Shown: positions 19,251 through 29,051 of the stretch, piece after piece
Position numbering within the stretch: the stretch's first letter is position 1
How the letters are laid out: the number at the start of each line of letters is the position of its first letter
NCBI RefSeq assembly: GCF_003858455.1
Contig: NZ_RQZF01000007.1
Coordinates: 38,819 to 102,818, forward strand
From: Schaalia canis
GTDB lineage: Bacteria > Actinomycetota > Actinomycetes > Actinomycetales > Actinomycetaceae
Length of the DNA: 64,000 nucleotides
Direction: 5' to 3'
Made by a program: the position numbers and the translations under genes
The notes under the pieces: generated by a model
Databases searched by the model: none
What the model saw: only the letters and a program-made list of their open reading frames with translations
What the model was told of the DNA's origin: nothing

Positions 19251-21176
19251 ATGCACCTGGTCATGCTGGAAACAAATGGCAACCAGCGTTTTGTCTTTGC
19301 GTCCCCGCGTTTACGCGATGCGATTGGGGCGTCATATCTGTTGACTCAGTTAGACGCCTGGACGAAAGATGCATACTGCGAACTAAAGCGCAAGAAGTCT
19401 CACTCAGACAAAGACGCATGTGTTTCTCTCTCGGACAAGGAAAAAGCTCGTATTGCTCGTTCATACGAGGATGCCTGCGTTTCTCGTTCCTCCGGCAAGG
19501 TGATTCTCCGCGTGGATGACGATGTCGCCGCGCGTCAACTTATTTCCGCTGTCACGCAGCGAGTGGCCGCACAAGCGCCAGGCATGGATGTCACGGGTGT
19601 GCACATCGGGATTGGAAACGGACCCGTGACCGGCGATCATCTGAGAAAAATCCACGAGGTCGCTGCACGCCATGCGGTTTCACGGGCACCAGCACAAGCA
19701 CGCTTCCCTCAGATGCCCTTTCTTGTGCGCGGGCGCGATTCCTCGCTACCTGCTTCACCTCGTTTGAAGACATTCATTCCCGCGCTGTCGGATGAAGCTA
19801 AGGATGACCGGGCGACAGCTTTGGCGCTACCAAGCCGCATCAAGCGTTACTATGCGCTGCACGGGCGTGAGGGCTTCCTGGAGAGCATGGCCGAGGACGG
19901 TGGCGAAGGTGCACTTGAATGGCAAAACCTCCGCAGGGATACGAACAAGCTTGAGGATGAGCTGAAACAACAGCTTGACAAGCAGCTCACGGCAATGGAG
20001 CGAGCGTTCGAAGGGAAGGCCCCCCTCACCCCACCGAAGAAGGATGAGAGACTGCTTTCCAGGGTGGCGGTTATTCACATTGATGGCAACGGCATTGGCG
20101 CTCTCATGCAAAACCTTCAGGTGGCATTGGAGGAGGTTCAAAAACATCCTGAACTGCTGACACGTCTCAAGCAGTCAGAAGAGAAGCTAGATCTCAACAA
20201 AAACAATTCTGACGCCTTCCCCAATTTCGTGAAGGCCATTAACGCAGCCCTCGAAAAAGCCATCGCCGACGCGTGCCGCCATGCTTACTGGCTGGTTGCA
20301 CGCCTGCAATATCCCGAGGTCGTTCGTGACGGCTTAACGGATGAACAAATCGTGCATGTCGTGCCTGTGCTCTTGGGTGGCGATGATGCAACTGTCATTG
20401 CCGATGGCGACTATGCCATACCGTTCACCGCAGAATTCCTTCGCGCCTTCGAGCAGGCCACTGCGGCAGATCCGCTACTGTCAGTCGTTGCTGAGGATGG
20501 GAAATTCACGGCAGGCGCGGGTATTGCGATTGTGCGCACCGCCTTTCCCTTCCACTTGGCCTACGATCTGGCAGAGCACCTGGCATCTCAAGCGAAGACG
20601 ATCGGCAAGCGCTACCAAGTCTCGACCTTCTCTTACCATCAGCTGGTTGATACCACGATCCTCGACCCTGCGGCTCTGATCGCGAGGTATAAGGATCTTG
20701 CCTGCAACACTTTCGTGGTCAGCGAAAGCGGTCAGGCGGCAGCCTCGTCAAACGAGGGCGACGTACATCCAACGGAGGCCCCACAATGGGCCGACATGCT
20801 CCGTAAGGTGGCACTCTTTACCGGCCTGACTCCCGCGGAAGGCCAGAGCGAGGCGGTCGCCTTCCCCGGCACGCGAGCCCAAAGGATGCGCCGCTATGCC
20901 GCCTTGATCGCAGCGGACAAGAACACAGTTGAGTACGGGCTACCGCCGATCGAAACGGGGCCAAACAAGCGGGATGGAAAGAAGCCTTCGCAACTGCTCG
21001 CAGATGAATGGGAGGTCGCAAAGGGCGAAAGTGAAGCCCTGAAGGCGGCGTGTGAAGCGATTGGCAGCCACACGTTCTTCTTCGATCTGATCAACCTCAA
21101 GGAGCTGCTGCCAGAGGCTTATCTGCGCGGTGAACTGGGGCTGACCTCGGATGATAACGACGCTTCGGGCAAGTGA
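19251..21176 (+). CDS. cas10: Cas10, type III signature protein with GGDD palm and no HD domain
   Basis: 641 residues from the ATG at 19251 (AAAGGAGG 6 bases before). Cas10 is the large subunit of type III complexes and makes the cyclic oligoadenylate or related signal. The N-terminus, ETNGNQRFVFASPRLRDAIGASYLLTQL, is the usual first palm entry. A second palm strand, VAVIHIDGNGIGALMQNLQ, follows, and the catalytic GGDD is at residues 376-379 (LLGGDDATVIADGD). No N-terminal HD nuclease motif is present, so DNA cleavage is not expected. Cysteine-ligand zinc finger residues are not obvious. The C-terminal 150 residues probably form the D4 helical domain. First gene of a five-gene operon with tight spacing. 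Confidence 0.88.
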   Translation: MHLVMLETNGNQRFVFASPRLRDAIGASYLLTQLDAWTKDAYCELKRKKSHSDKDACVSLSDKEKARIARSYEDACVSRSSGKVILRVDDDVAARQLISAVTQRVAAQAPGMDVTGVHIGIGNGPVTGDHLRKIHEVAARHAVSRAPAQARFPQMPFLVRGRDSSLPASPRLKTFIPALSDEAKDDRATALALPSRIKRYYALHGREGFLESMAEDGGEGALEWQNLRRDTNKLEDELKQQLDKQLTAMERAFEGKAPLTPPKKDERLLSRVAVIHIDGNGIGALMQNLQVALEEVQKHPELLTRLKQSEEKLDLNKNNSDAFPNFVKAINAALEKAIADACRHAYWLVARLQYPEVVRDGLTDEQIVHVVPVLLGGDDATVIADGDYAIPFTAEFLRAFEQATAADPLLSVVAEDGKFTAGAGIAIVRTAFPFHLAYDLAEHLASQAKTIGKRYQVSTFSYHQLVDTTILDPAALIARYKDLACNTFVVSESGQAAASSNEGDVHPTEAPQWADMLRKVALFTGLTPAEGQSEAVAFPGTRAQRMRRYAALIAADKNTVEYGLPPIETGPNKRDGKKPSQLLADEWEVAKGESEALKAACEAIGSHTFFFDLINLKELLPEAYLRGELGLTSDDNDASGK

Positions 21177-21189
21177 GGAGAGAACACCG

Positions 21190-23346
21190 ATGACACATAC
21201 AAATCGCTCCGCGCAGCCTGAGGCGTTACCCATCCGCATTCAGTTCACAACCAACTGGGGTGTGGCTACAGGCGAAGGCTCGCGAGGCATCGTGAACTCC
21301 ACCGTTGAGACCGACGCGAAAGGCTATCCACTTGTGCGGGCCACCGTCCTGACCGGCATTATGCGTGAGCAGGCTGAGGTCGTCGCCCGCGCTCTGGATG
21401 GTGGTGGAGAGCCCGACGGGGCTGGTCGTGATGAAGCAGCGCAGCAGTGGCAGACATTCGTCGCTGGCCTTTTTGGTTCACGAGGCCGAGCCGCTGGAGG
21501 CAGCGGGGAGGACGCCGCGCCCAGCGAAGGGACGACGGCCAGGCTCCTGATTTTTGGCGATGCCAAGATCGACAAGGATCGCGAGGACTCGAACCAGAAG
21601 TGCACTACTGAAGCCGTGAGTATCTCTATTGACCCGGAAACCGGCTCAGTCAAGAACGACTTCTTCCGCACGATTGAGCGCGCCACGGCCAATACGCTCA
21701 CGAGCACAGTTGATTTCATGGCGGTTGACCATGCGGGCAACCCCATCGAGTGGACAGAAGAACAACAGCAGGCCGTCCGTTTTGTCCTGAGTCTTGCGGC
21801 CACGCTGGTACGTGGTATCGGGTCGGATCGAAGCGCTGGTGATGGTGAGTGCACGGTGCTTGTGGGCGAGCACTCTGATGAGGTTCAGCAACGCCAGTGG
21901 TGCAAGAAGAAGATGGAGGAATACCTCTCAGCGTCATCAGAGGAACGCGAGAAGAAATGGCCCCCGCACCTTCCCGAGGCATCACAGGACCTCAAGGCCG
22001 CACCTCTCATTGAGACTCAGCGGGATGCGACGCATGGACACGATACGGCCTCCGCAGGCTTCGTAGAAATCCCCCTGACATTGAAACTTTGCAGCCCAGT
22101 GGTCTCCTACGAGGTTCCCATGTCCAACGAGGTGCGCACTCTGGACTTCCTGCGTGGTACGACCCTGCTGCCCTGGGTCCACAGCCGACTGCGCGCTGCG
22201 ATGCCTGATAGTGAGATCGTCCGCGATGCAGCGGTAAACGGCGATCTATTCGTCTCGGATGCACTGTTCATGGCTAAAGCTCCTGGTTCTCCAAGCAGCG
22301 GTGAGGATACGCCGGTCGTCGGCTTGCCCGCTCCCTTGTGCCTGTCGCGGAGCAAAGCTGCTGGCGATGATGCGGACCATGTTCTCAACCGTCTGCGGAC
22401 GGCTCCTGCGAAGAAGGATGGGGGCATCCCTGAAGCCCATGTGCCACTGCGTGGAGGATTCATTTTCCATAGTGGTGCCGAGGCTCCTATCTCCTTTGGT
22501 GCTCCCAGCACGGTTGGCCGCCAATCCAACGCCCACAATGCCGTCACCGGTGCGACGGCGAATGCTCAGTTGTTCCTAGTGCGGGCGCTTGCGGCCGAAC
22601 AGGACTTCGGCGCGACGGTCATAATGTCGGCCAGGCTTCAGCAGGAACTGTCTTCTCTTGACCTTTCTGCAGTTCTTAGCGGAGAGGCGCGCCTGGGCAC
22701 GCGTAAGCTTTCTGGCACTTACGGTCAGGTGACATGTCAAGCAGGTGCCGTTCGGGAGGTACCTCGACACCCCGATTACTGGAGTAAGCCTGACTCAGAC
22801 CATGAGGATGGGCCATGGGAGGATGACAACACCACGACCCTGTGGTGTGCGTCGGACCTGCTGGTGCGATCCGCATCCCTGGGGCATGGCGGCAGCGTGG
22901 AGGATATTCTTCGTGCTCTTCAAGATGCGGGAGCGGAGGTGGATCGGGTCGAAGAGCCGAGACCTAATACACCTGAAGATGAACTGTTCCGCGTGTCCAT
23001 TCGCCACCGCCGAGTGGACTCATGGTCAGGTGGCGGCGATGGAGCCGACGGGCAGCCTCGCCCCACCCGCGTTGCCGTTCAAGCAGGGTCGGTTCTACGC
23101 GTGAAGCTCGCCCCGGAGGCAGACAAGGATCAGGTGACCGAGGCGCTAGCGAAAATTGCCGCCACCGGACTGGGAGACCTGAGAGCGCAAGGATACGGGC
23201 GGATCCTGGTCGGGCATCCTCTTCTGCGGGAGGAACGTATCACCATTACTCAGCCGCCAAACGAGGCTCCCGCCGGTACTGAGGCCAGTGCAGACACCGA
23301 GGACTGTGCAGATAGTGAGGCAGTGGAAGGGAGCGTAGAGGCATGA
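21190..23346 (+). CDS. Cas7-Cas5 (Csx10-like) RAMP fusion, likely Cas7-Cas5-Cas11 of III-Dv
   Basis: 718 residues from the ATG at 21190, 13 bases after the cas10 stop. The N-terminal 230 residues form a Cas7-type RAMP domain: TVLTGIMREQAEVV at the usual pocket, LLIFGDAKID, then SISIDPETGSVKNDFFRTIERATA in the place of the Csm3 DR-type strand. From about residue 300 a Csx10/Cas5-like domain begins (LTLKLCSPVVSYE, FLRGTTLLPWVHSRLR), ending with the glycine loop GLGDLRAQGYGRILVG. The known variant III-D complex of Synechocystis has a Cas7-Cas5-Cas11 fusion; a Cas11 part could be the helical stretch inside this protein, since no separate cas11 gene exists here. It anchors the crRNA 5' handle. Confidence 0.68.
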   Translation: MTHTNRSAQPEALPIRIQFTTNWGVATGEGSRGIVNSTVETDAKGYPLVRATVLTGIMREQAEVVARALDGGGEPDGAGRDEAAQQWQTFVAGLFGSRGRAAGGSGEDAAPSEGTTARLLIFGDAKIDKDREDSNQKCTTEAVSISIDPETGSVKNDFFRTIERATANTLTSTVDFMAVDHAGNPIEWTEEQQQAVRFVLSLAATLVRGIGSDRSAGDGECTVLVGEHSDEVQQRQWCKKKMEEYLSASSEEREKKWPPHLPEASQDLKAAPLIETQRDATHGHDTASAGFVEIPLTLKLCSPVVSYEVPMSNEVRTLDFLRGTTLLPWVHSRLRAAMPDSEIVRDAAVNGDLFVSDALFMAKAPGSPSSGEDTPVVGLPAPLCLSRSKAAGDDADHVLNRLRTAPAKKDGGIPEAHVPLRGGFIFHSGAEAPISFGAPSTVGRQSNAHNAVTGATANAQLFLVRALAAEQDFGATVIMSARLQQELSSLDLSAVLSGEARLGTRKLSGTYGQVTCQAGAVREVPRHPDYWSKPDSDHEDGPWEDDNTTTLWCASDLLVRSASLGHGGSVEDILRALQDAGAEVDRVEEPRPNTPEDELFRVSIRHRRVDSWSGGGDGADGQPRPTRVAVQAGSVLRVKLAPEADKDQVTEALAKIAATGLGDLRAQGYGRILVGHPLLREERITITQPPNEAPAGTEASADTEDCADSEAVEGSVEA

Positions 23347-25013
23347 GCATCACGCGCTATGAACTAACGATGTATCTGAAAACCACATCGGCGCTGCACT
23401 CAGGCGGGGTTGAGGAGACGGTCAATCGTGAAGACCCCGAGACGAAGCAGGAGCGGAAAGCGACCGCGCAGCGTTTTGCTCGGGACGGTCAGGGGCAGCC
23501 TTACCTGCCGGGGCGCTCTATCAAAGGTGCGATCCGTGCCGCTTGCGAGCAGACTGTCGCTCGGGCGGATGGTGCAATTGACGAGGACGGGCTGCTCACG
23601 AAGGACTCCCTCAATGCGCTGTGGGGTGGTGAGACAGCTGCCTCGGTGCTGACTGTTCATCCGATTGTCCTGCCTGTTGTTGAGGAGGCGGCAGAAGAGA
23701 AGAGTGCCAGGCAAGCCCAGGACGGTGCCCATGCTGTGTTGCGAGAGCGCCCAGGTATCGCCATTGACCGCTACTGGGGTGCTGTGGGTGATGGGGCCCT
23801 TTTCGTCCACGAGGTGCTGCCTGCTGGTGCGGAACTGAAACTGCGAATTAGCGCGCATGTGGATACCGAGTCGGGCAGGACGCCTGAGCAGGTTGAAGCA
23901 CTGCTGCGTTTGATTGTGGAGCTCTTCAAAGCAGAGCAGATCACTTTCGGTAAGCGTAAAAACACGGGTTGGGGTGGTGTCACACTCGCCCAAGACTTGC
24001 CTGAAAAGTCGGTTTTCCTGACAAGGACAAAGCTTGATACTCCTGACGGGCTAGTCTCATGGCTTAGCGGCGGAGAGAAGCTTCCTCTTGAAGAGCTTCC
24101 TGCCATTGAGAGTGTGTCCGATGTTCAGGAACGAGTGACGATCCGCGTAAAGTGGTCGAGTCCGACGGGCATTCTGGTGGCCGATCCTGAACGGCGTGAA
24201 GCGCGTAAAGAGGCTGAAAACGATCCTGAGAAGAAGGAAAGCGTGCCCACCGAGCAATGGCGTGATCGTGAGGGCGACTGTCTGGTGATCCCAGGTTCGT
24301 CGATTCGCGGGGCCCTGCGTAATCGGGCGACTCGGATTGCCAGGACGATACTGTTTGCGACCGAAGGTGTAGGCGGGGAGTACACCTCGGACTGGTCGGA
24401 CGAGGACGTGCACAAGCAGCTAGCAGCCGACGTGCCGTTGATTCATGACCTCTTTGGGACTACTGATCGTCGTGGCGCACTGACTGTCCGCGAGGTTCGA
24501 TCAAGAACACTGGGCGAGAAGATCACGGTCACCCACAATGCGGGGGATCGCTGGACAGGAGGTGTCATTGATGGCGGCTTGTACTCCGAGGAGTACTACG
24601 TCGATACGGACTGGGAGCCGATCGTCCTCGAGATCAACCTTGCACACCTGTTCCGCGTAAAGGAGGGCGAGCGGATACCAGCGACTTACACCGAGGGGAG
24701 GTGCCGCGCCGCCCTCGTCCTTCTAGGACTCGTGATGGCTGAACTTGCCACTGGAACTCTGCCGATTGGTAGCCGAGCTACGCGCGGTATGGGCGCTGTG
24801 GAGGTCAAGACAGTGGAAGTGTCCGGACCTAAGGAACTGCTTGGCACGCCCCGATGGGAGCTCGAGGGCGGTGGACAGGCGATTGCGCGAGAGCTTCTCA
24901 AGAAGCTGCGCGAAATGAATGAGGAAATCAGCGGTAATTGGACGGATTATTTGACGAAGGAGCCCGAGGCCGCCCCCTCGGCCAGTGGTGAAGGTTCGGA
25001 GGAGCAGGCATGA
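23343..25013 (+). CDS. Cas7-2x: two Csm3-like Cas7 domains in one protein
   Basis: 556 residues; the start ATG overlaps the previous stop (ATGA at 23343-23346). Two complete Cas7 units follow each other. Unit 1 (about 1-240): LHSGGVEETVNREDPE, YLPGRSIKGAIRAACEQ, PGIAIDRYWGAVGDGALFVHEVL and FGKRKNTGWGGV. Unit 2 (about 255-520): SPTGILVADPERREA, LVIPGSSIRGALRNRATR, then GSRATRGMGAV. Cas7 subunits form the backbone along the crRNA and cut target RNA with an Asp in the first loop; Asp in NREDPE of unit 1 and ADPE of unit 2 are the candidates. The tail (from 530) is Glu, Ala and Ser rich. Such a double Cas7 is a mark of III-D2/III-Dv loci. Confidence 0.82.
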   Translation: MSITRYELTMYLKTTSALHSGGVEETVNREDPETKQERKATAQRFARDGQGQPYLPGRSIKGAIRAACEQTVARADGAIDEDGLLTKDSLNALWGGETAASVLTVHPIVLPVVEEAAEEKSARQAQDGAHAVLRERPGIAIDRYWGAVGDGALFVHEVLPAGAELKLRISAHVDTESGRTPEQVEALLRLIVELFKAEQITFGKRKNTGWGGVTLAQDLPEKSVFLTRTKLDTPDGLVSWLSGGEKLPLEELPAIESVSDVQERVTIRVKWSSPTGILVADPERREARKEAENDPEKKESVPTEQWRDREGDCLVIPGSSIRGALRNRATRIARTILFATEGVGGEYTSDWSDEDVHKQLAADVPLIHDLFGTTDRRGALTVREVRSRTLGEKITVTHNAGDRWTGGVIDGGLYSEEYYVDTDWEPIVLEINLAHLFRVKEGERIPATYTEGRCRAALVLLGLVMAELATGTLPIGSRATRGMGAVEVKTVEVSGPKELLGTPRWELEGGGQAIARELLKKLREMNEEISGNWTDYLTKEPEAAPSASGEGSEEQA

Positions 25014-25522
25014 GCAGCGAACGTCCTGTGCTGAAAGATGTGGAATTGCCAGACCTAGCAGACGGGTGGTGGGACGTGCGGGAGGTAAACGTCGATAGCG
25101 CGTTGGCGCTGTGCCAGCAAGCGCATGCCAATGGTTCTGCGTGGCAAGGGATTGCCTACAGTACCTGCGGAGCGGTCGATATTCGGCGTGTGAATGAGGC
25201 GGGAGCTAAGACCTCTAAGGACGAGTTCGTTGACTTGGCTACCGTGTATGAGATGCGCTTGTGGCGCTGTGACTGCACGGGGGAATCTGGCGGCTTGCGC
25301 GCCCACGAACTGCGTTGGGTCAACGGTGCTGGTGGCGTTGAGGTTCGTGTTTTGGTTTCTACAGCGGAAGCCGGTGGGCCCTGTTGGACCCGTGCGAACC
25401 AGTACCTGCTGCACGGCCAGGAGATTGATGGTCCGATCATGGCCTCATTGGAGGTCTTTACCGAAGATACTTACGGCAATGTCGTGTTCGCCGATGAACT
25501 TATGACAGGAAAGTGGGCGTGA
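25010..25522 (+). CDS. csx19: Csx19-like type III-D protein
   Basis: 170 residues, start overlapping the previous stop (ATGA at 25010). The protein matches the pattern of the TIGR03984/Csx19 family by eye: a DGxxWG-like stretch (GSAWQGIAYSTCGAVDIRR), then FVDLATVYEMRLWRCDC with the conserved RLW, GLRAHELRW, and NQYLLHG followed by the C-terminal strand. Csx19 is a small subunit found in III-D loci and sits in the variant III-D complex. Position between the double Cas7 and the large RAMP gene supports the call. No catalytic residues are known. Confidence 0.65.
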   Translation: MSSERPVLKDVELPDLADGWWDVREVNVDSALALCQQAHANGSAWQGIAYSTCGAVDIRRVNEAGAKTSKDEFVDLATVYEMRLWRCDCTGESGGLRAHELRWVNGAGGVEVRVLVSTAEAGGPCWTRANQYLLHGQEIDGPIMASLEVFTEDTYGNVVFADELMTGKWA

Positions 25523-25523
25523 G

Positions 25524-27722
25524 ATGACCGATAACATCAGCGGAAAGCCTTTCCACTCGGCGGTCAACCGCATTCCTGTGCTGAGGCCGCAGGTTCTTGC
25601 CTCTCTGGCGTCTAGGCCAGAGCTGAGCGAAGTCTTTGGAGACCGCTTAGCTATTGGGCACGATCATCTCGCTCCTGAGTATTGGAGTGGCACGATCGAT
25701 CTGGAGATGATCGTGCGGACGCCATTAGTTTTTGGTGAGCAGAAGAAGCATGACGGTCAGAACGGACCAAGCACAGTCTCACTGCCGATGTGTGATGGCC
25801 AGCTTTTCGTGCCGCCGACCATGGTGAAGGGCATGATTTCGCGCGCGTATGAGACGCTGACGGCTTCTCGCTTTCGAGTCTTTGGCGACCACAAAGAGCC
25901 TCTGACCTATCGGAGCGATCCTGCGGCTGCGTTGGACCTCATTCCGCTCCGTGTGGTTGAAAGAAGGACAGATGGAAGTCTTACTGTAGACCTTTTCCGC
26001 GGGGATACCACAACTAATGGCGACTATGAAGAGCGAGGCGTGAAGTATCCGGTGATGTACGCTGCTGCGCTTCAAGATATGGCCTACGGTCACGCTCACC
26101 TCGCACCGGGGATGACCACCGAGCGCATGCGAGAGTTGACTCCACACGGCAAGAAGATCACCTGTGATATGTCGCTTTGTCTGCATGGTAGTGGGGGGCG
26201 TGGAGGAAAGTACTCCTATTGGCAGGTGACTCATGTCCATACCTCTGATGGTCAACGGATTGAGCTGGTCAGCATTGATTCTTCTGTTCCGGTGGTGGAT
26301 TCGCTCTCCAGGGTTGAGGGTTTTGTTTACCGAACTACGCCGGATCATCTTCAATCTAAAGATCTTTTTAACCGCAAGCATGATGAGAAGGTATTCTTCG
26401 ATATTGATTCTCGGGGTGCCGAGAGGGTGACGGTATCTCCTGAGGTCGCAGAAGCCTACGAGGTGGTGGTGAGGAGTTACGAGGCTGAGCGACGTCGCGA
26501 GGTTGAGCAGAAGCTGCCTCAGAAGAATCGACATAAGCCGAATAGGGCGACGCATGGGGTTCAAGTGGCCAGACGAAACGCGTCAGTCGAATCGGTGGAT
26601 GCGGCTGTAAAAGAGGCCTTGCGGCTTAAGGTTGGGGACCTTGCCTTTGCGGTAGTCGGAGAAGTTAACAGCGGCATGACAGAGGTGCTTGAGATCGTTC
26701 CAATGATGGTCGGTAGGCATGCCTATGAGCGGAGCCCATGGCGACTGGCGGAAGATCAGAAAGTGTTGCCGTTGTCGCGGAAAGAGGAAGCCTCTCCGGC
26801 CGATCGTCTATTTGGCTATGTCGTTAAGGAGCCAAAGGAGGACGCCAGGAGGGGAGATGTTGCTTATCGTGGGCGCCTGAGTTTCGGAGCGGTTGATACG
26901 TCTGAGGCGCGGATCAGCGGTAGCCCGAAACTCCTCGCGCCACTATTGGGAGCGAAACTGGGGTCGGGGCGACGTTTCCTCACGGATTCTTCTGGAACGA
27001 CGCCGAATGACAACGGGGCAAACCTCCCGAGATCGGGTTTCTATGTTGAGGGACAGTACCTTGGTGCAGCAGCGTTCCCTGTACATCAGACGTTGATTGG
27101 GGAGACGGGTTTCCCCTCCTCAGCGACGGAACTACCCCCAACGGAAGGAATGGAAGCTGCTGGTGATAAAACACGTCTGAAGGCGGAGAACTGGGTTGAG
27201 CCGGGCAGTGTTTTGCGATCCAGGATTGCTTTTAATAACCTTGCAGAAGCCGAGCTAGCCGCGCTTCTATGGGTGTTGACACCCGAGAACTTGGTGCCAA
27301 CGGCAGAACTCACTAAGGATCCGCAAGCGTGTGGATATCTGCGTATGGGGTTGGGTAAGCCCTTGGGGCTCGGAGTTGTTGAAGTCCGGGTTGCCGAAGA
27401 TGGTGTGCGAGCACATCAGGGACGCGACCAAAGCGAGCAGTATACGGCCCTAAATGGTTGCTGTGGTTGCGAGGATTCTTTGAAGAGTTCTGGCTCTTTC
27501 GCGCTTCCTGCCGTGGAAACTTTGCTGAAGAAACCGTGGGTGCAGGCGCTCCAACGTGCAGCCTTCGGCTACTCCGACGGGATTGCTGTCCGCTACATGA
27601 CCCTGGCAGAGAATAAGGAAAACAACCAGACTGACTATCGAACCAATGTTCCTAAAACGGGTGCGGGGGTGGCACCTACAGATTTGACAGGAGAGAGAAC
27701 TCCTGCACCGATCCGAATATGA
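25524..27722 (+). CDS. Large RAMP protein (TIGR03986-like), Cas7 with insertion
   Basis: 732 residues, ATG at 25524, one base after the csx19 stop. The start of the RAMP fold is WSGTIDLEMIVRTPLVFGE, followed by LFVPPTMVKGMISRAYETLT in the IPGSSLKG position. The middle has a long insertion with a basic stretch (RREVEQKLPQKNRHKPNR, about 340). A second RAMP-like part begins near ASPADRLFGYVVKEPK, with YRGRLSFGAVDTSEA and the closing glycine loop LRMGLGKPLGLGVVEV. The overall size and the ADRLFGY motif fit the TIGR03986 family, the Cas7-insertion subunit at the 3' end of the crRNA in variant III-D complexes. It ends the effector operon. Confidence 0.72.
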   Translation: MTDNISGKPFHSAVNRIPVLRPQVLASLASRPELSEVFGDRLAIGHDHLAPEYWSGTIDLEMIVRTPLVFGEQKKHDGQNGPSTVSLPMCDGQLFVPPTMVKGMISRAYETLTASRFRVFGDHKEPLTYRSDPAAALDLIPLRVVERRTDGSLTVDLFRGDTTTNGDYEERGVKYPVMYAAALQDMAYGHAHLAPGMTTERMRELTPHGKKITCDMSLCLHGSGGRGGKYSYWQVTHVHTSDGQRIELVSIDSSVPVVDSLSRVEGFVYRTTPDHLQSKDLFNRKHDEKVFFDIDSRGAERVTVSPEVAEAYEVVVRSYEAERRREVEQKLPQKNRHKPNRATHGVQVARRNASVESVDAAVKEALRLKVGDLAFAVVGEVNSGMTEVLEIVPMMVGRHAYERSPWRLAEDQKVLPLSRKEEASPADRLFGYVVKEPKEDARRGDVAYRGRLSFGAVDTSEARISGSPKLLAPLLGAKLGSGRRFLTDSSGTTPNDNGANLPRSGFYVEGQYLGAAAFPVHQTLIGETGFPSSATELPPTEGMEAAGDKTRLKAENWVEPGSVLRSRIAFNNLAEAELAALLWVLTPENLVPTAELTKDPQACGYLRMGLGKPLGLGVVEVRVAEDGVRAHQGRDQSEQYTALNGCCGCEDSLKSSGSFALPAVETLLKKPWVQALQRAAFGYSDGIAVRYMTLAENKENNQTDYRTNVPKTGAGVAPTDLTGERTPAPIRI

Positions 27723-27776
27723 AAAATTTCCGAACTAATTTGCAGATTCGATTCAGTCCGGGGTGCGGAGAATAAT

Positions 27777-29051
27777 TTGGAAACGTATAGTCGTGTTTTT
27801 CTTCCAGTTTTATGGGCACTGGTGGGCCTCTTTCTCGTGATGGGTCTGGCTTACTTCATTTACCCAGCTTATGTCCCCCTTCTCGGAACACAAAGGAGTC
27901 GGGAATCTTTCATTTTCACGGCTGTTGCGGGAGTGGGTGGCGCATCACTGGTTGGCCTTCAATTTCGTGGGCGTTGGTTTGCTGAGCGGGCGCACCTTTA
28001 TGATCAGTGGGTCCAAGGAATGCAACTCTTATCAGCCTCTACTGTGCCTGATCGTATCAAAGGTGTTGAGGTGCTTCTCGGGCTGCTTGAGAATGCAAGG
28101 TGGAGTTACGAGGCGAAGGTTTTGCGCTTCTTTGCCGAATACTTGAGGCGAAATCCATATGGCCCGCAGGAAGTCGAGCTCCGAATAGTTAATGCTATGG
28201 GTGATACTAAAAGCTTTGGCGATAGCTGGTTTAGGCAATTCTTCATCTCTTATAGGCGGAGTAGCTCGATTTCTCTGGACCTCTCCGGGGTTACTTTGAA
28301 TGTGCCTATTTCGTGGAGGAGAATGCATTTCTCATGCCCCATTAACTTTAGTGGGGCAGTGTTCGTAAATGGAGCCGACTTCTCTGGTACCACTTTCTGT
28401 GGAGGGGCTGATTTTTCCTCGACTGTTTTCTGGAGTGAAGCATCCTTCGATGAATCGCATTTCTTGTGTGAAGCGGATTTTAGGGACTCCTCTTTCGAGA
28501 CGGGTGCCTCATTTTATTTAGCGTATTTTCGAAGAATCGCGCTATTTCGTGACACATGCTTTGGAGGGAGGGTCTTGTTTGAAAGATCGATATTTATGGA
28601 CAGTGTCGATTTTCTAAATTCTGGTAAATCTGAATTGAGGTCGACTAATTTTCAAGGCGATGCAAATTTTTCTGCCACTATCTTTTATCGAGATGCATAT
28701 TTTGGTGGGAATCAGAGGGTTTCGGGGGGACAGTTTAAGTCATCAATTTTTGAAGGGGAAGCAAAATTTAACGGGGCTATATTTCATGGAATTGCCGACT
28801 TTTCCGGCGTTCGCTTCATGGGGGGCGTTTCCTTTTCTCGGCTCCGTGCTGATTTATCTCAGTCTTCTCCTACGATATTCTGTAGTCAGGCGAACTTTGT
28901 GGATGCTGATATATCCTCCGGGGTTCTGAATGTGGGCCGAGAGCGTGTTGGACATGAGGTGTTTTCTGGCGCCATTTTTAACGGGGATGCATACTTTTCT
29001 TTTGCTGGGCTTGGGGAAAGTTTTGCGGCTATTAGGGGGGGCTCTCTTTAA
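27777..29051 (+). CDS. Membrane-anchored pentapeptide-repeat protein, possible frameshift at the end
   Basis: 424 residues from the TTG at 27777, with GGAG at 27765. Two hydrophobic helices open the protein (LPVLWALVGLFLVMGLAYFIYP and FTAVAGVGGASLVGL), then a helical linker, then about 200 residues of pentapeptide-type repeats of the form A(D/N)F(S)xxxF (NGADFSGTTFCGGADFSSTVF and so on), which fold as a right-handed beta helix. It reads to a stop at 29049-29051 right after a run of seven G (29035-29041). One G fewer would continue for 58 residues to 29214. The gene is visibly richer in A and T than its neighbours. It follows the effector operon closely and may be an accessory gene. Confidence 0.72.
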   Translation: METYSRVFLPVLWALVGLFLVMGLAYFIYPAYVPLLGTQRSRESFIFTAVAGVGGASLVGLQFRGRWFAERAHLYDQWVQGMQLLSASTVPDRIKGVEVLLGLLENARWSYEAKVLRFFAEYLRRNPYGPQEVELRIVNAMGDTKSFGDSWFRQFFISYRRSSSISLDLSGVTLNVPISWRRMHFSCPINFSGAVFVNGADFSGTTFCGGADFSSTVFWSEASFDESHFLCEADFRDSSFETGASFYLAYFRRIALFRDTCFGGRVLFERSIFMDSVDFLNSGKSELRSTNFQGDANFSATIFYRDAYFGGNQRVSGGQFKSSIFEGEAKFNGAIFHGIADFSGVRFMGGVSFSRLRADLSQSSPTIFCSQANFVDADISSGVLNVGRERVGHEVFSGAIFNGDAYFSFAGLGESFAAIRGGSL

